A DNA stretch of 64,000 nt. It comes from Voacanga thouarsii. Taxonomy: Eukaryota > Streptophyta > Magnoliopsida > Gentianales > Apocynaceae. Made by a program: the position numbers and the translations under genes. This document shows positions 1-14,025 of this stretch, in pieces. The first letter of the stretch is position 1. The number at the start of each line of letters is the position of its first letter. Location of the stretch: assembly GCA_026120185.1 (NCBI GenBank), contig JANUWF010000059.1, positions 1 to 64,000 of the forward strand, read 5' to 3'. The notes under the pieces were generated by a model that was given only the letters and a program-made list of their open reading frames with translations, was not told the origin of the DNA and did not search any database.

Positions 1-209
1 GTTATGAAAAGTGGTATGACCAAATTTGAAGATAATCGGACATATTTTGGCTTGCAATCCAATAAATATGAACAAAAATATATAAAACCTAAGGCATTTA
101 CCATGTTTGAATATAATCGGATATATTTTGGTATGCAATCCAACAAATATAAACAAAAATATCGAAAACCTAAGGCATTCAAGAACATAGGCACTTACAA
201 TTAATGATT
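1..209 (+). repeat. Chimeric monomer M7/M9/M4/M8, cut by the window edge
   Basis: The window opens inside an overlong hybrid monomer. It starts M7-like (AAAAGTGGTATGACC), becomes M9-like (AAATATATAAAACC), then jumps at CATTTACCATGTTTG near 98-112 into the middle of an M4-like monomer, and ends M8-like. The first 145 bases or so match 25823-25967 closely, including the exact jump. The tails differ: here it is M8-like with AAATATAAACAAAAATATCG, there it is M4-like. This is a partial-monomer fusion, probably from unequal exchange. Confidence 0.85.
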
Positions 210-360
210 CGACCGTTAGATTTGTTTAAATTCCTATTAAAAGTGTTATGACCAAATTTGAAGATAATCGGATATATTTTGGCATGCAATCCAATAAATA
301 TGAACAAAAATATATAAAACCTAAGGCATTTACAAATATAGGCACTTTAAATTAATTATC
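210..360 (+). repeat. M9-type monomer leading into the first M1 anchor
   Basis: This is a standard M9 monomer (CCTATTAAAAGTG and AAATATATAAAACC) between the chimera at the window start and the first M1 anchor. It uses AAATATAGGCAC where most M9 copies nearby have AAATACAGACAC. Confidence 0.85.
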
Positions 361-963
361 TGACCGTTGGATTTGTTTAAAATGATAATAAAAGTGTTAT
401 GACTAAATTTGAGGATAATCAGATATATTTTGGCATGCAATCCAACAAATATCAACAAAAATACCGAAAACCTACAGCATTTACAAAGATAGGCATTTCC
501 AATTAATGATCCGACCGTTAGATTTATTTAAATTTCTATGAAAAATGTTAGGACTAAATTTGAAGATATCGGATATATTTTGGCCTGCAATCAAACAAAT
601 ATAAACAAAAATACCGAAAACCTAAGGCATTTACAAACATAGGCACTTTCTATTAATGATCCGATCATTCGATTTGTTTAAATTTCTAATAAAATTGTGA
701 TGACCAAATTTGAAGATAATTGAATATATTTTGGCATGCAATCCAACAAATATAAACAAAAATTTCGAAAACCTAAGGCATTCACGAACATAGGCACTTA
801 CAATTAATGATTCGACCGTTAGATTTGTTTAAATTCCTATTAAAAGTGTTATGACCAAACTTGAAGATAATCGGATATATTTTGGCATGGAATCCAATAA
901 ATATGAACAAAAATATATAAAACCTAAGGCATTTACAAATACAGACACTTTAAATTAATTATC
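361..963 (+). repeat. Shortened HOR unit, 4 monomers (M1-M2-M3/M8 hybrid-M9)
   Basis: The unit is 603 bp, four monomers instead of nine. After M1 and M2, the third monomer (from about 661) begins like M3 (CATTCGATTTG) and ends like M8 (GTGATGACC, AATTTCG). It is followed directly by M9. M4 to M7 are missing. The hybrid monomer marks the point of the internal deletion, as expected for in-register unequal exchange between an M3 and an M8. Confidence 0.85.
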
Positions 964-2623
964 TGACCGTTGGATTTGTTTAAAATGATAATAAAAGTGT
1001 TATGACTAAATTTGAGGATAATCAGATATATTTTGGCATGCAATCCAACAAATATCAACAAAAATACCGAAAACCTACAGCATTTACAAAGATAGGCATT
1101 TCCAATTAATGATCCGACCGTTAGATTTATTTAAATTTCTATGAAAAATGTTACGGCTAAATTTGAAGATATCGGATATATTTTGGCCAGCAATCAAACA
1201 AATATCAACAAAAATATCGAAAACCTAAGGCATTTACAAACATAGGCACTTTCAATTAATGATCCGACCATTCGATTTGTTAAAATTTCTAATAAATGTG
1301 TTATGACCAAATTTGAAGATAATCGGATATATTTTGGCATAGAATCCACCAAATGCCTACAAAAAGACCGATAACCTATGGTGTTTACAAAGATAGTAAC
1401 TTTCATTTAATGATCCGTCTGTTAGATTTATTTAAATTGTTATGAAAAGTGTATTACCATGTTTGAATATAATCGGATATATTTTGGTAAGCAATCCAAC
1501 AAATGTCTATAAAAAGACCGAAAACTTAAGGCATTTACAAACATAGGCACTTTCAATTAATGATCTGACCGTTAGATTTGTTTAAATTGCAAATAAAAGT
1601 TTTGTGACAAAATTTGAAGATAATTGGAAATATTTTGGCATGTAATCCAACAAATATCAACAAAAATAACGAAAACCTAAGGCATTCACAAACATAGGTA
1701 CATTCAATTAATAATCCGACCGTTAGATTTGTTTAAATTGTTAATAAAAGTGTAATTACCGTATATGAAGATAATCGAATGTATTTTGGCGTGCAATCTT
1801 ACAAATATTAATAAAAATACCGAAAACCTATGGCATTTACGAACATAGGCACTTACAATTAATGATTCGATCGTTAGATTTGTTTAAATTGCTATGAAAA
1901 GTGGTATGACCAAATTTGAAGATAATCGGATATATTTTGACAAGCAATCCAACAAATATCAACAAAAAAACCGAAAACCTAAGGCATTCACAAACATAGG
2001 CACTTTCAATTAATGATCCGACCGCTAGATTTGTTTAAATTGCTAATAAAAAGTATAATTACCATATATGAAGATAATCGAATGTATTTTGGCGTGCAAT
2101 CCAACAAATATTAACAAAAATACCGAAAACCTAAGGCATTTACGAACATAGGCACTTACAATTAATGATTCGACTGTTAGATTTGTTTAAATTGCTATGA
2201 AAAGTGATATGACCAAATTTGAGGATAATCGAACATATTTTGGCATGCAATCCAACAAATATCAACAAAAAAACCGAAAATTTAAGGCATTCACAAACAT
2301 AGGCACTTTCAATTAATGATCCGACCGTTAGATTTATTTAAATTTCTAATAAAAGTGTGATGACCAAATTTGAAGATAATTGGATATATTTTGGCATGCA
2401 ATCCAACAAATATAAACAAAAATTTCGAAAACCTAAGGCATTCACGAACATAGGCACTTACAATTAATGATTCGACCGTTAGATTTGTTTAAATTCCTAT
2501 TAAAAGTGTTATGACCAAACTTGAAGATAATCGGATATATTTTGGCATGGAATCCAATAAATATGAACAAAAATATATAAAACCTAAGGCATTTACAAAT
2601 ACAGACACTTTAAATTAATTATC
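964..2623 (+). repeat. Expanded HOR unit, 11 monomers (M6-M7 duplicated)
   Basis: The unit is 1660 bp. The order reads M1-M2-M3-M4-M5-M6-M7-M6-M7-M8-M9. The two-monomer M6-M7 step is repeated (about 1717-2015, then about 2019-2320). The second M6 begins CGACCGCTAG instead of CGACCGTTAG. The first M7 carries GACAAGCAATCC, an allele seen again near 15003. Confidence 0.85.
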
Positions 2624-3980
2624 TGACCGTTGGATTTGTTTAAAATGATAATAAAAGTGTTATGACTAAATTTGAGGATAATCAGATATATTTTGGCATG
2701 CAATCCAACAAATAACAACAAAAATACCGAAAACCTACAGCATTTACAAAGATAGGCATTTCCAATTAATGATCCGACCGCTAGATTTATTTAAATTTCT
2801 ATGAAAAATGTTAGGACTAAATTTGAAGATATCGGATATATTTTGGCCTGCAATCAAACAAATATCAACAAAAATACCGAAAACCTAAGGCATTTACAAA
2901 CATAGGCACTTTCAATTAATGATCCGACCATTCGATTTGTTTAAATTTCTAATAAATGTGTTATGACCAAATTTGAAGATAATCGGATATATTTTGGCAT
3001 AGAATCCACCAAATGCCTACAAAAAGACCGATAACCTATGGTGTTTACAAAGATAGTAACTTTCATTTAATGATCCGACCGTTAGATTTATTTAAATTGT
3101 TATGAAAAGTGTATTACCATGTTTGAATATAATCGGATATATTTTGGTAAGCAATCCAACAAATGTCTATCAAAAGACCGAAAACCTAAGGCATTTACAA
3201 ACATAGGCACTTTCAATTAATGATCTGACCGTTAGATTTCATTAAATTGCAAATAAAAGTGTTGTGACAAAATTTGAAGATAATCGGATATATTTTGGCA
3301 TGTAATCCAACAAATATCAACAAAAATAACGAAAACCTAAGGCATTCACAAACATAGGTACTTTCAATTAATGATCCGACCGTTAGATTTGTTTAAATTG
3401 CTAATAAAAGTGTAATTACCGTATATGAAGATAATCGAATGTATTTTGGCGTGCAATCCAACAAATATTAACAAAAATACCGAAAACCTAAGGCATTTAC
3501 GAACATAGGCACTTACAATTAATGATTCGACTGTTAGATTTGTTTAAATTGCTATGAAAAGTGATATGACCAAATTTGAGGATAATCGAACATATTTTGG
3601 CATGCAATCCAACAAATATCAACAAAAAAACCGAAAACTTAAGGCATTCACAAACATAGGCACTTTCAATTAATGATCCGACCGTTAGATTTATTTAAAT
3701 TTCTAATAAAAGTGTGATGACCAAATTTGAAGATAATTGGATATATTTTGGCATGCAATCCAACAAATATAAACAAAAATTTCGAAAACCTAAGGCATTC
3801 ACGAACATAGGCACTTACAATTAATGATTCGACCGTTAGATTTGTTTAAATTCCTATTAAAAGTGTTATGACCAAACTTGAAGAAAATCGGATATATTTT
3901 GGCATGGAATCCAATAAATATGAACAAAAATATATAAAACCTAAGGCATTTACAAATACAGACACTTTAAATTAATTATC
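2624..3980 (+). repeat. Canonical nine-monomer HOR unit (M1-M9)
   Basis: The unit is 1357 bp and is the best template for the zone A HOR. M3 starts at about 2925 and M7 ends at about 3678, so the M3-M7 cassette found again in zone C lies here. M1 has the form AAATAACAACAAAAATACC. M5 begins with TTAGATTTCATTAAATTGC rather than the usual TTTGTTTAAATTGC. Confidence 0.9.
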
Positions 3981-5336
3981 TGACCGTTGGATTTGTTTAA
4001 AATGATAATAAAAGTGTTATGACTAAATTTGAGGATAATCAGATATATTTTGGCATGCAATCCAACAAATATCAACAAAAATACCGAAAACCTACAGCAT
4101 TTACAAAGATAGGCATTTCCAATTAATGATCCGACCGTTAGATTTATTTAAATTTCTATGAAAAATGTTACGGCTAAATTTGAAGATATCGGATATATTT
4201 TGGCCAGCAATCAAACAAATATCAACAAAAATACCGAAATCCTAAGGCATTTACAAACATAGGCACTTTCTATTAATGATCCGATCATTCGATTTGTTTA
4301 AATTTCTAATAAATGTGTTATGACCAAATTTGAAGATAATCGGATATATTTTGGCATAGAATCCACCAAATGCCTACAAAAAGACCGATAACCTATGGTG
4401 TTTACAAAGATAGTAACTTTCATTTAATGATCCGACCGTTAGATTTATTTAAATTGTTATGAAAAGTGTATTACCATGTTTGAATATAATCGGATATATT
4501 TTGGTAAGCAATCCAACAAATGTCTATCAAAAGACCGAAAACCTAAGGCATTTACAAACATAGGCACTTTCAATTAATGATCTGACCGTTAGATTTGTTT
4601 AAATTGCAAATAAAAGTGTTGTGACAAAATTTGAAGATAATCGGATATATTTTGGCATGTAATCCAACAAATATCAACAAAAATAACGAAAACCTAAGGC
4701 ATTCACAAACATAGGTACTTTCAATTAATGATCCGACCGTTAGATTTGTTTAAATTGCTAATAAAAGTATAATTACCATATATGAAGATAATCGAATGTA
4801 TTTTGGCGTGCAATCCAACAAATATTAACAAAAATACCGAAAACCTAAGGCATTTACGAACATAGGCACTTACAATTAATGATTCGATCGTTAGATTTGT
4901 TTAAATTGCTATGAAAAGTGGTATGACCAAATTTGAAGATAATCGGATATATTTTGACACGCAATCCAACAAATATCAACAAAAAACCGAAAACCTAAGG
5001 CATTCACAAACATAGGCACTTTCAATTAATGATCCGACCGTTAGATTTATTTAAATTTCTAATAAAAGTGTGATGACCAAATTTGAAGATAATTGGATAT
5101 ATTTTGGCATGCAATCCAACAAATATAAACAAAAATTTCGAAAACCTAAGGCATTCACGAACATAGGCACTTACAATTAATGATTCGACCGTTAGATTTG
5201 TTTAAATTCCTATTAAAAGTGTTATGACCAAACTTGAAGATAATCGGATATATTTTGGCATGGAATCCAATAAATATGAACAAAAATATATAAAACCTAA
5301 GGCATTTACAAATACAGACACTTTAAATTAATTATC
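3981..5336 (+). repeat. Canonical nine-monomer HOR unit
   Basis: The unit is 1356 bp in the order M1 to M9. M2 carries the TTACGGCTAAATTTG and GGCCAGCAATC alleles instead of TTAGGACTAAATTTG and GGCCTGCAATC in the preceding unit. M3 begins CCGATCATTCG, as at 661. M7 has GACACGCAATCC. Confidence 0.9.
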
Positions 5337-6392
5337 CGACCGTTGGATTTGTTTAAAATGATAATAAAAGTGTTATGACTAAATTTGAGGATAATCAGAT
5401 ATATTTTGGCATGCAATCCAACAAATATCAACAAAAATACCGAAAACCTACAGCATTTACAAAGATAGGCATTTCCAATTAATGATCCGACCGTTAGATT
5501 TATTTAAATTTCTATGAAAAATGTTACGGCTAAATTTGAAGATATCGGATATATTTTGGCCAGCAATCAAACAAATATCAACAAAAATACCGAAAACCTA
5601 AGGCATTTACAAACATAGGCACTTTCAATTAATGATCTGACCGTTAGATTTGTTTAAATTACAAATAAAAGTGTTGTGACAAAATTTGAAGATAATCGGA
5701 TATATTTTGGCATGTAATCCAACAAATATCAACAAAAATAACGAAAACCTAAGGCATTCACAAACATAGGTACTTTCAATTAATGATCCGACCGTTAGAT
5801 TTGTTTAAATTGCTAATAAAAGTATAATTACCATATATGAAGATAATCGAATGTATTTTGGCGTGCAATCCAACAAATATTAACAAAAATACCGAAAACC
5901 TAAGGCATTTACGAACATAGGCACTTACAATTAATGATTCGATCGTTAGATTTGTTTAAATTGCTATGAAAAGTGGTATGACCAAATTTGAAGATAATCG
6001 GATATATTTTGACATGCAATCCAACAAATATCAACAAAAAAACCGAAAACCTAAGGCATTCACAAACATAGGCACTTTCAATTAATGATCCGACCGTTAG
6101 ATTTATTTAAATTTCTAATAAAAGTGTGATGACCAAATTTGAAGATAATTGGATATATTTTGGCATGCAATCCAACAAATATAAACAAAAATTTCGAAAA
6201 CCTAAGGCATTCACGAACATAGGCACTTACAATTAATGATTCGACCGTTAGATTTGTTTAAATTCCTATTAAAAGTGTTATGACCAAACTTGAAGATAAT
6301 CGGATATATTTTGGCATGCAATCCAATAAATATGAACAAAAATATATAAAACCTAAGGCATTTACAAATATAGACACTTTAAATTAATTATC
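5337..6392 (+). repeat. Shortened HOR unit, 7 monomers (M3-M4 missing)
   Basis: The unit is 1056 bp. After M1 and M2 the next monomer (about 5638) is M5 (GTTGTGACAAAATTTG), followed by M6 to M9. The M3-M4 pair, which carries the GTCT-type variant sequence, is absent. The change equals two whole monomers, so phase is kept. Confidence 0.87.
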
Positions 6393-7751
6393 CGACCGTT
6401 GGATTTGTTTAAAATGATAATAAAAGTGTTATGACTAAATTTGAGGATAATCGGATATATTTTGGCATGCAATCCAACAAATATCAACAAAAATACCGAA
6501 AACCTACAGGCATTTACAAAGATAGGCATTTCCAATTAATGATCCGACCGTTAGATTTATTTAAATTTCTATGAAAAATGTTACGGCTAAATTTGAAGAT
6601 ATCGGATATATTTTGGCCAGCAATCAAACAAATATCAACAAAAATACCGAAAACCTAAGGCATTTACAAACATAGGCACTTTCAATTAATGATCCGACCA
6701 TTCGATTTGTTTAAATTTCTAATAAATGTGTTATGACCAAATTTGAAGATAATCGGATATATATTTGGCATACAATCCACCAAATGCCTACAAAAAGACC
6801 GATAACCTATGGTGTTTACAAAGATAGTAACTTTCATTTAATGATCCGACCGTTAGATTTATTTAAATTGTTATGAAAAGTGTATTACCATGTTTGAATA
6901 TAATCGGATATATTTTGGTAAGCAATCCAACAAATGTCTATAAAAAGACCGAAAACCTAAGGCATTTACAAACATAGGCACTTTCAATTAATGATCCGAC
7001 CGTTAGATTTGTTTAAATTGCAAATAAAAGTGTTGTGACAAAATTTGAAGATAATCGGATATATTTTGGCATGTAATCCAACAAATATCAACAAAAATAA
7101 CGAAAACCTAAGGCATTCACAAACATAGGTACTTTCAATTAATGATCCGACCGTTAGATTTGTTTAAATTGCTAATAAAAGTATAATTACCATATATGAA
7201 GATAATCGAATGTATTTTGGCGTGCAATCCAACAAATATTAACAAAAATACCGAAAACCTAAGGCATTTACGAACATAGGCACTTACAATTAATGATTCG
7301 ACCGTTAGATTTGTTTAAATTGCTATGAAAAGTGGTATGACCAAATTTGAAGATAATCGGACATATTTTGGCATGCAATCCAACAAATATCAACAAAAAA
7401 ACCGAAAACCTAAGGCATTCACAAACATAGGCACTTTCAATTAATGATCCGACCGTTAGATTTATTTAAATTTCTAATAAAAGTGTGATGACCAAATTTG
7501 AAGATAATCGGATATATTTTGGCATGCAATCCAACAAATATAAACAAAAATATCGAAAACCTAAGGCATTCACGAACATAGGCACTTACAATTAATGATT
7601 CGACCGTTAGATTTGTTTAAATTCCTATTAAAAGTGTTATGACCAAACTTGAAGATAATCGGATATATTTTGGCATGGAATCCAATAAATATGAACAAAA
7701 ATATATAAAACCTAAGGCATTTACAAATACAGACACTTTAAATTAATTATC
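6393..7751 (+). repeat. Canonical nine-monomer HOR unit
   Basis: The unit is 1359 bp in the order M1 to M9. M3 has the shortened ATATATATTTGGCAT form near 6752-6772, which recurs at the matching place near 20273, 13521 bp downstream. This is the leftmost unit that may belong to the large duplication, although M9 and M1 alleles here differ from the downstream copy. Confidence 0.88.
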
Positions 7752-9865
7752 TGACCGTTGGATTTGTTTAAAATGATAATAAAAGTGTTATGACTAAATT
7801 TGAGGATAATCGGATATATTTTGGCATGCAATCCAACAAATATCAACAAAAATACCGAAAACCTACAGGCATTTACAAAGATAGGCATTTCCAATTAATG
7901 ATCCGACCGTTAGATTTATTTAAATTTCTATGAAAAATGTTACGGCTAAATTTGAAGATATCGGATATATTTTGGCCAGCAATCAAACAAATATCAACAA
8001 AAATATCGAAAACCTAAGGCATTTACAAACATAGGCACTTTCAATTAATGATCCGACCATTCGATTTGTTTAAATTTCTAATAAATGTGTTATGACCAAA
8101 TTTGAAGATAATCGGATATATATTTTGGCGTACAATCCACCAAATGCCTACAAAAAGACCGATAACTTATGGTGTTTACAAAGATAGTAACTTTCATTTA
8201 ATGATCCGACCGTTAGATTTATTTAAATTGTTATGAAAAGTGTATTACCATGTTTGAATATAATCGGATATATTTTGGTAAGCAATCCAACAAATGTCTA
8301 TAAAAAGACCGAAAACCTAAGGCATTTACAAACATAGGCACTTTCAATTAATGATCTGACCGTTAGATTTTATTAAATTGCAAATAAAAGTGTTGTGACA
8401 AAATTTGAAGATAATCGGATATATTTTGGCATGTAATCCAACAAATATCAACAAAAATAACGAAAACCTAAGGCATTCACAAACATAGGTACTTTCAATT
8501 AATAATCCGACCGTTAGATTTGTTTAAATTGCTAATAAAAGTGTAATTACCGTATATGAAGATAATCGAATGTATTTTGGCGTGCAATCCTACAAATATT
8601 AATAAAAATACCGAAAACCTATGGCATTTACGAACATAGGCACTTACAATTAATGATTCGATCGTTAGATTTGTTTAAATTGCTATGAAAAGTGGTATGA
8701 CCAAATTTGAAGATAATCGGATATATTTTGACATGCAATCCAACAAATATCAACAAAAAAACCGAAAACCTAAGGCATTCACAAACATAGGCACTTTCAA
8801 TTAATGATCCGACCGCTAGATTTGTTTAAATTGTTATTAAAAGTGTTATGACAGTGGTTGAATATAATCGGATATATTTTGGCATACATTCCACCAAATG
8901 GCTACAAAAAGACCGATAACCTATGGTGTTTACAAAGATAGTAACTTTCATTTAATGATCCGTCCGTTAGATTTATTTAAATTGTTATGAAAAGTGTATT
9001 ACCATATTTGAATATAATCGGATATATTTTGGTAAGCAATCCAACAAATGTCTATCAAAAGACCGAAAACCTAAGGCATTTACAAACATAGGCACTTTCA
9101 ATTAATGATCTGACCGTTAGATTTCATTAAATTGCAAATAAATGTGTTGTGACAAAATTTGAAGATAATCGGATATATTTTCGCATGTAATCCAACAAAT
9201 ATCAACAAAAATAACGAAAACCTAAGGCATTCACAAACATAGGTACATTCAATTAATAATCCGACCGTTAGATTTGTTTAAATTGTTAATAAAAGTGTAA
9301 TTACCGTATATGAAGATAATCGAATGTATTTTGGCGTGCAATCCAACAAATATTAACAAAAATACCGAAAACCTAAGGCATTTACGAACATAGGCACCTA
9401 CAATTAATGATTTGACCGTTAGATTTGTTTAAATTGCTGTGAAAAGTGATATGACCAAATTTGAAGATAATCAGATATATTTTGGCACGCAATCCAACAA
9501 ATATGAACAGAAAAACCGAAAACCTAAGGCATTCACAAACATAGGCACTTTCAATTAATGATCCGACCGTTAGATTTATTTAAATTTCTAATAAAAGTGT
9601 GACGACCAAATTTGAAGATAATTGGATATATTTTGGCATGGAATCCAACAAATATAAACAAAAATATCGAAAACCTATGGCATTCACGAACATAGACACT
9701 TACAATTAATGATTCGACCGTTAGATTTGTTTAAATTCCTATTAAAAGTGTTATGACCAAACTTGAAGATAATCGGATATATTTTGGCTTGCAATCCGAT
9801 AAATATGAACAAAAATATATAAAACCTAAGGCATTTACAAATACAGACACTTTAAATTAATGATC
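7752..9865 (+). repeat. Expanded HOR unit, 14 monomers, first copy
   Basis: The unit is 2114 bp. The order is M1-M7, then a variant M3 (called M10: GACAGTGGTTG, ACATTCCACCAAATGG) near 8811, then M4-M9. The M10 monomer bridges two part-units. The same 14-monomer arrangement, with the same M10 alleles, occurs at 21273-23386. M8 near 9564 has GTGTGACGACC and GGCATGGAATCC, also shared with the downstream copy. Confidence 0.88.
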
Positions 9866-12668
9866 TGACCGTTGGATTTGTTTAAAATGATAATAAAAGT
9901 GTTATGACTAAATTTGAGGATAATCAGATATATTTTGGCATGCAATCCAACAAATATCAACAAAAATACCGAAAACCTACAGCATTTACAAAGATAGGCA
10001 TTTCCAATTAATGATCCGACCGTTAGATTTATTTAAATTTCTATGAAAAATGTTACGGCTAAATTTGAAGATATCGGATATATTTTGGCCAGCAATCAAA
10101 CAAATATCAACAAAAATACCGAAAACCTAAGGCATTTACAAACATAGGCACTTTCAATTAATGATCCGACCATTCGATTTGTTTAAATTTCTAATAAATG
10201 TGTTATGACCAAATTTGAAGATAATCGGATATATATTTTGGCATACAATCCACCAAATGCCTACAAAAAGACCGATAACTTATGGTGTTTACAAAGATAG
10301 TAACTTTCATTTAATGATCCGACCGTTAGATTTATTTAAATTGTTATGAAAAGTGTATTACCATGTTTGAATATAATCGGATATATTTTGGTAAGCAATC
10401 CAACAAATGTCTATCAAAAGACCGAAAACCTAAGGCATTTACAAACATAGGCACTTTCAATTAATGATCTGACCGTTAGATTTCATTAAATTGCAAATAA
10501 AAGTGTTGTGACAAAATTTGAAGATAATCGGATATATTTTGGCATGTAATCCAACAAATATCAACAAAAATAACGAAAACCTAAGGCATTCACAAACATA
10601 GGTACTTTCAATTAATAATCCGACCGTTAGATTTGTTTAAATTGCTAATAAAAGTGTAATTACCGTATATGAAGATAATCGAATGTATTTTGGCGTGCAA
10701 TCCAACAAATATTAACAAAAATACCGAAAACCTAAGGCATTTACGAACATAGGCACTTACAATTAATGATTCGATCGTTAGATTTGTTTAAATTGCTATG
10801 AAAAGTGGTATGACCAAATTTGAAGATAATCGGATATATTTTGGCATGCAATCCAACAAATATCAACAAAAAAACCGAAAACCTAAGGCATTCACAAACA
10901 TAGGCACTTTCAATTAATGATCCGACCGTTAGATTTATTTAAATTTCTAATAAAAGTGTGATGACCAAATTTGAAGATAATCGGATATATTTTGGCATGC
11001 AATCCAACAAATATAAACAAAAATATCGAAAACCTAAGGCATTCACGAACATAGGCACTTACAATTAATGATTTGACCGTTAGATTTGTTTAAATTCCTA
11101 TTAAAAGTGTTATGACCAAATTTGAAGATAATCGAATATATTTTAGTATGCAATCCAAAAAATATCAACAAAAATACCGAAAACCTAAGGCATTTACAAA
11201 CATAGGCATTTTCAATTAATGATCCGACCTTTCGATTTGGTTAAATTGCTAATAAAAGTGTTATGACCAAATTTGAAAATAATCGGATATATTTTGGATT
11301 GCAATCACAACAAATATCAACAAAAATAACGAAAACCTATGGCATTCACAAACATAGGCACTTTCAATTAATGATTCGACCGTTAGATTTGTTTAAATTG
11401 TTATGAAAAGTGTTATGACAATGGTTGAATATAATCGGATATATTTTGGCATAAAATCCACCAAATGCCTACAAAAAGACCAATAACCTATGGTGTTTAC
11501 AAAGATAGTAACTTTCATTTAATGTTCCGTCCATTAGATTTATTTAAATTGTTATGAAAAGTGTATTACTATGTTTGAATATAATCGGATATATTTTGGT
11601 AAGCAATCCAACAAATGTCGATAAAACGACCGAAAACCTAAGGCATTTACAAACATGGGCAATTTCAATTAATGATCTGACCGTTAGATTTGTTTAAATT
11701 GCTAATAAAAGTGTTGTGACAAAATTTGAAGATAATCGGATATATTTTGGCATGTAATCCAACAAATATCAACAAAAATAACGAAAACCTAAAGCATTCA
11801 CAAACATAGGTACTTTCAATTAATGATCCGACCGTTAGATTTGTTTAAATTGCTAATAAAAGTATAATTAACATATATGAAAATAATCGAATGTATTTTG
11901 GCGTGCAATCCAATAAATATTAACAAAAATACCGAAAACCTAAGGCATTTACGAACATATGCACTTATAATTAATGATGCGACCGTTAGACTTGTTTAAA
12001 TTGCTGTGAAAAGCGGTATGACTAAATTTGAAGATAATCGGATATATTTTGGCATGTATTCTAACAAATATCAACAAAAATAACGAAAACCTAAGACATT
12101 CACAAACATATGTACTTTCAATTAATGATCCGACCGTTAGATTTGTTTAAATTACTAATAAAAGTATAAGTACCGTATATGAAGATAATCGAATGTTTTT
12201 TGGCGTGCAATCCAACAAATATTTATAAAAATACCGAAAACATAAGGCATTTACGAACATAGGCACTTACAATTAATGATTCGACCGTTAGATTTGTTTA
12301 AATTGTTATGAAAAGTGGTATGACCAAATTTGAAGATAATCGGACATATTTTGGCTTGCAATCCAATAAATATGAACAAAAATATATAAAACCTAAGGCA
12401 TTTACAAACATAGTTTGAATATAATCGGATATATTTTGGTAAACAATCCAACAAATGTCTATCAAAAGACCGAAAACCTAAGGCATTTACAAACATAGGC
12501 ACTTTCAATTAATGATTCGAACGTTAGATTTGTTTAAATTTCTAATAAAAGTGTTATGACCAAATTTGAAGATAATCGGATATATTTTGGCATGCAATCC
12601 AATAAATATGAACAAAAATATATAAAACCTAAGGCATTTACAAATATAGGCACTTTAAATTAGTTATC
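9866..12668 (+). repeat. Irregular HOR segment, about 18.5 monomers, first copy
   Basis: The segment is 2803 bp. It reads M1-M8, an M9 variant with TTTTAGTATGCAATCC (about 11072), a type called M11 (CCTTTCGATTTGG, about 11223), M10 (GACAATGGTTG, about 11374), M4, M5, M6, an M7 variant, M6, an overlong chimera (12282-12517), and an M8/M9 hybrid. The half-monomer excess comes from the chimera. The downstream copy at 23387-26183 has the same unusual order. Confidence 0.85.
12282..12517 (+). repeat. Overlong chimeric monomer (236 bp), M7/M9 fused to part of M4
   Basis: The distance between successive CGAMCG landmarks is 236 bp, about one and a half monomers. The monomer starts M7-like (ACATATTTTGGCTTGC), continues M9-like (AAATATATAAAACC), and at AAACATAGTTTGAATATA near 12403-12420 re-enters an M4-like monomer at its middle. 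The junction is four bases longer than in the copies at 1-209 and 25801-26032 (CATTTACCATGTTTG). A minus-strand open frame of 85 codons spans the fusion only because it removes the usual frame shift; I do not regard it as coding. Confidence 0.87.
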
Positions 12669-14025
12669 TGACCGTTGGATTTGTTTAAAATGATAATAAA
12701 AGTGTTATGACTAAATTTGAGGATAATCAGATATATTTTGGCATGCAATCCAACAAATAACAACAAAAATACCGAAAACCTACAGCATTTACAAAGATAG
12801 GCATTTCCAATTAATGATCCGACCGTTAGATTTATTTAAATTTCTATGAAAAATGTTAGGACTAAATTTGAAGATATCGGATATATTTTGGCCTGCAATC
12901 AAACAAATATCAACAAAAATACCGAAAACCTAAGGCATTTACAAACATAGGCACTTTCTATTAATGATCCGACCATTCGATTTGTTTAAATTTCTAATAA
13001 ATGTGTTATGACCAAATTTGAAGATAATCGGATATATTTTGGCATAGAATCCACCAAATGCCTACAAAAAGACCGATAACCTATGGTGTTTACAAAGATA
13101 GTAACTTTCATTTAATGATCCGTCCGTTAGATTTATTTAAATTGTTATGAAAAGTGTATTACCATGTTTGAATATAATCGGATATATTTTGGTAAGCAAT
13201 CCAACAAATGTCTATAAAAAGACCGAAAACCTAAGGCATTTACAAACATAGGCACTTTCAATTAATGATCTGACCGTTAGATTTGTTTAAATTGCAAATA
13301 AAAGTGTTGTGACAAAATTTGAAGATAATCGGATATATTTTGGCATGTAATCCAACAAATATCAACAAAAATAACGAAAACCTAAGGCATTCACAAACAT
13401 AGGTACTTTCAATTAATGATCCGACCGTTAGATTTTTTTAAATTGCTAATAAAAGTATAATTACCATATATGAAAATAATCGAATGTATTTTGGCGTGCA
13501 ATCCAACAAATATTAACAAAAATACCGAAAACCTAAGGCATTTACGAACATAGGCACTTACAATTAATGATTCGACCGTTAGATTTGTTTAAATTGCTGT
13601 GAAAAGTGGTATGACCAAATTTGAAGATAATCGGATATATTTTGACACGCAATCCAACAAATATCAACAAAAAAACCGAAAACCTAAGGCATTCACAAAC
13701 ATAGGCACTTTCAATTAATGATCCGACCGTTAGATTTATTTAAATTTCTAATAAAAGTGTGATGACCAAATTTGAAGATAATTGGATATATTTTGGCATG
13801 CAATCCAACAAATATAAACAAAAATTTCGAAAACCTAAGGCATTCACGAACATAGGCACTTACAATTAATGATTCGACCGTTAGATTTGTTTAAATTCCT
13901 ATTAAAAGTGTTATGACCAAACTTGAAGATAATCGGATATATTTTGGCATGGAATCCAATAAATATGAACAAAAATATATAAAACCTAAGGCATTTACAA
14001 ATACAGACACTTTAAATTAATTATC
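12669..14025 (+). repeat. Canonical nine-monomer HOR unit, first copy of duplicated block
   Basis: The unit is 1357 bp in the order M1 to M9. M1 has AAATAACAACAAAAATACC, M2 ends GGCACTTTCTATTAATG, M5 is followed by TTAGATTTTTTTAAATTGC, and M7 has GACACGCAATCC. All of these alleles recur in 26184-27540. Confidence 0.88.

Noticed and set aside
6752..6775. ATATATAT in M3 as a microsatellite or TATA box
   Set aside because: It is a variant of the invariant GGATATATTTTGG phrase with one or two extra TA units. No transcription unit follows.
12251..12508. Minus-strand open frame of 85 codons, repeated in part at 25770-26023
   Set aside because: The frame stays open only because the half-monomer fusion cancels the usual frame shift. 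Its repetition reflects DNA duplication rather than protein conservation.
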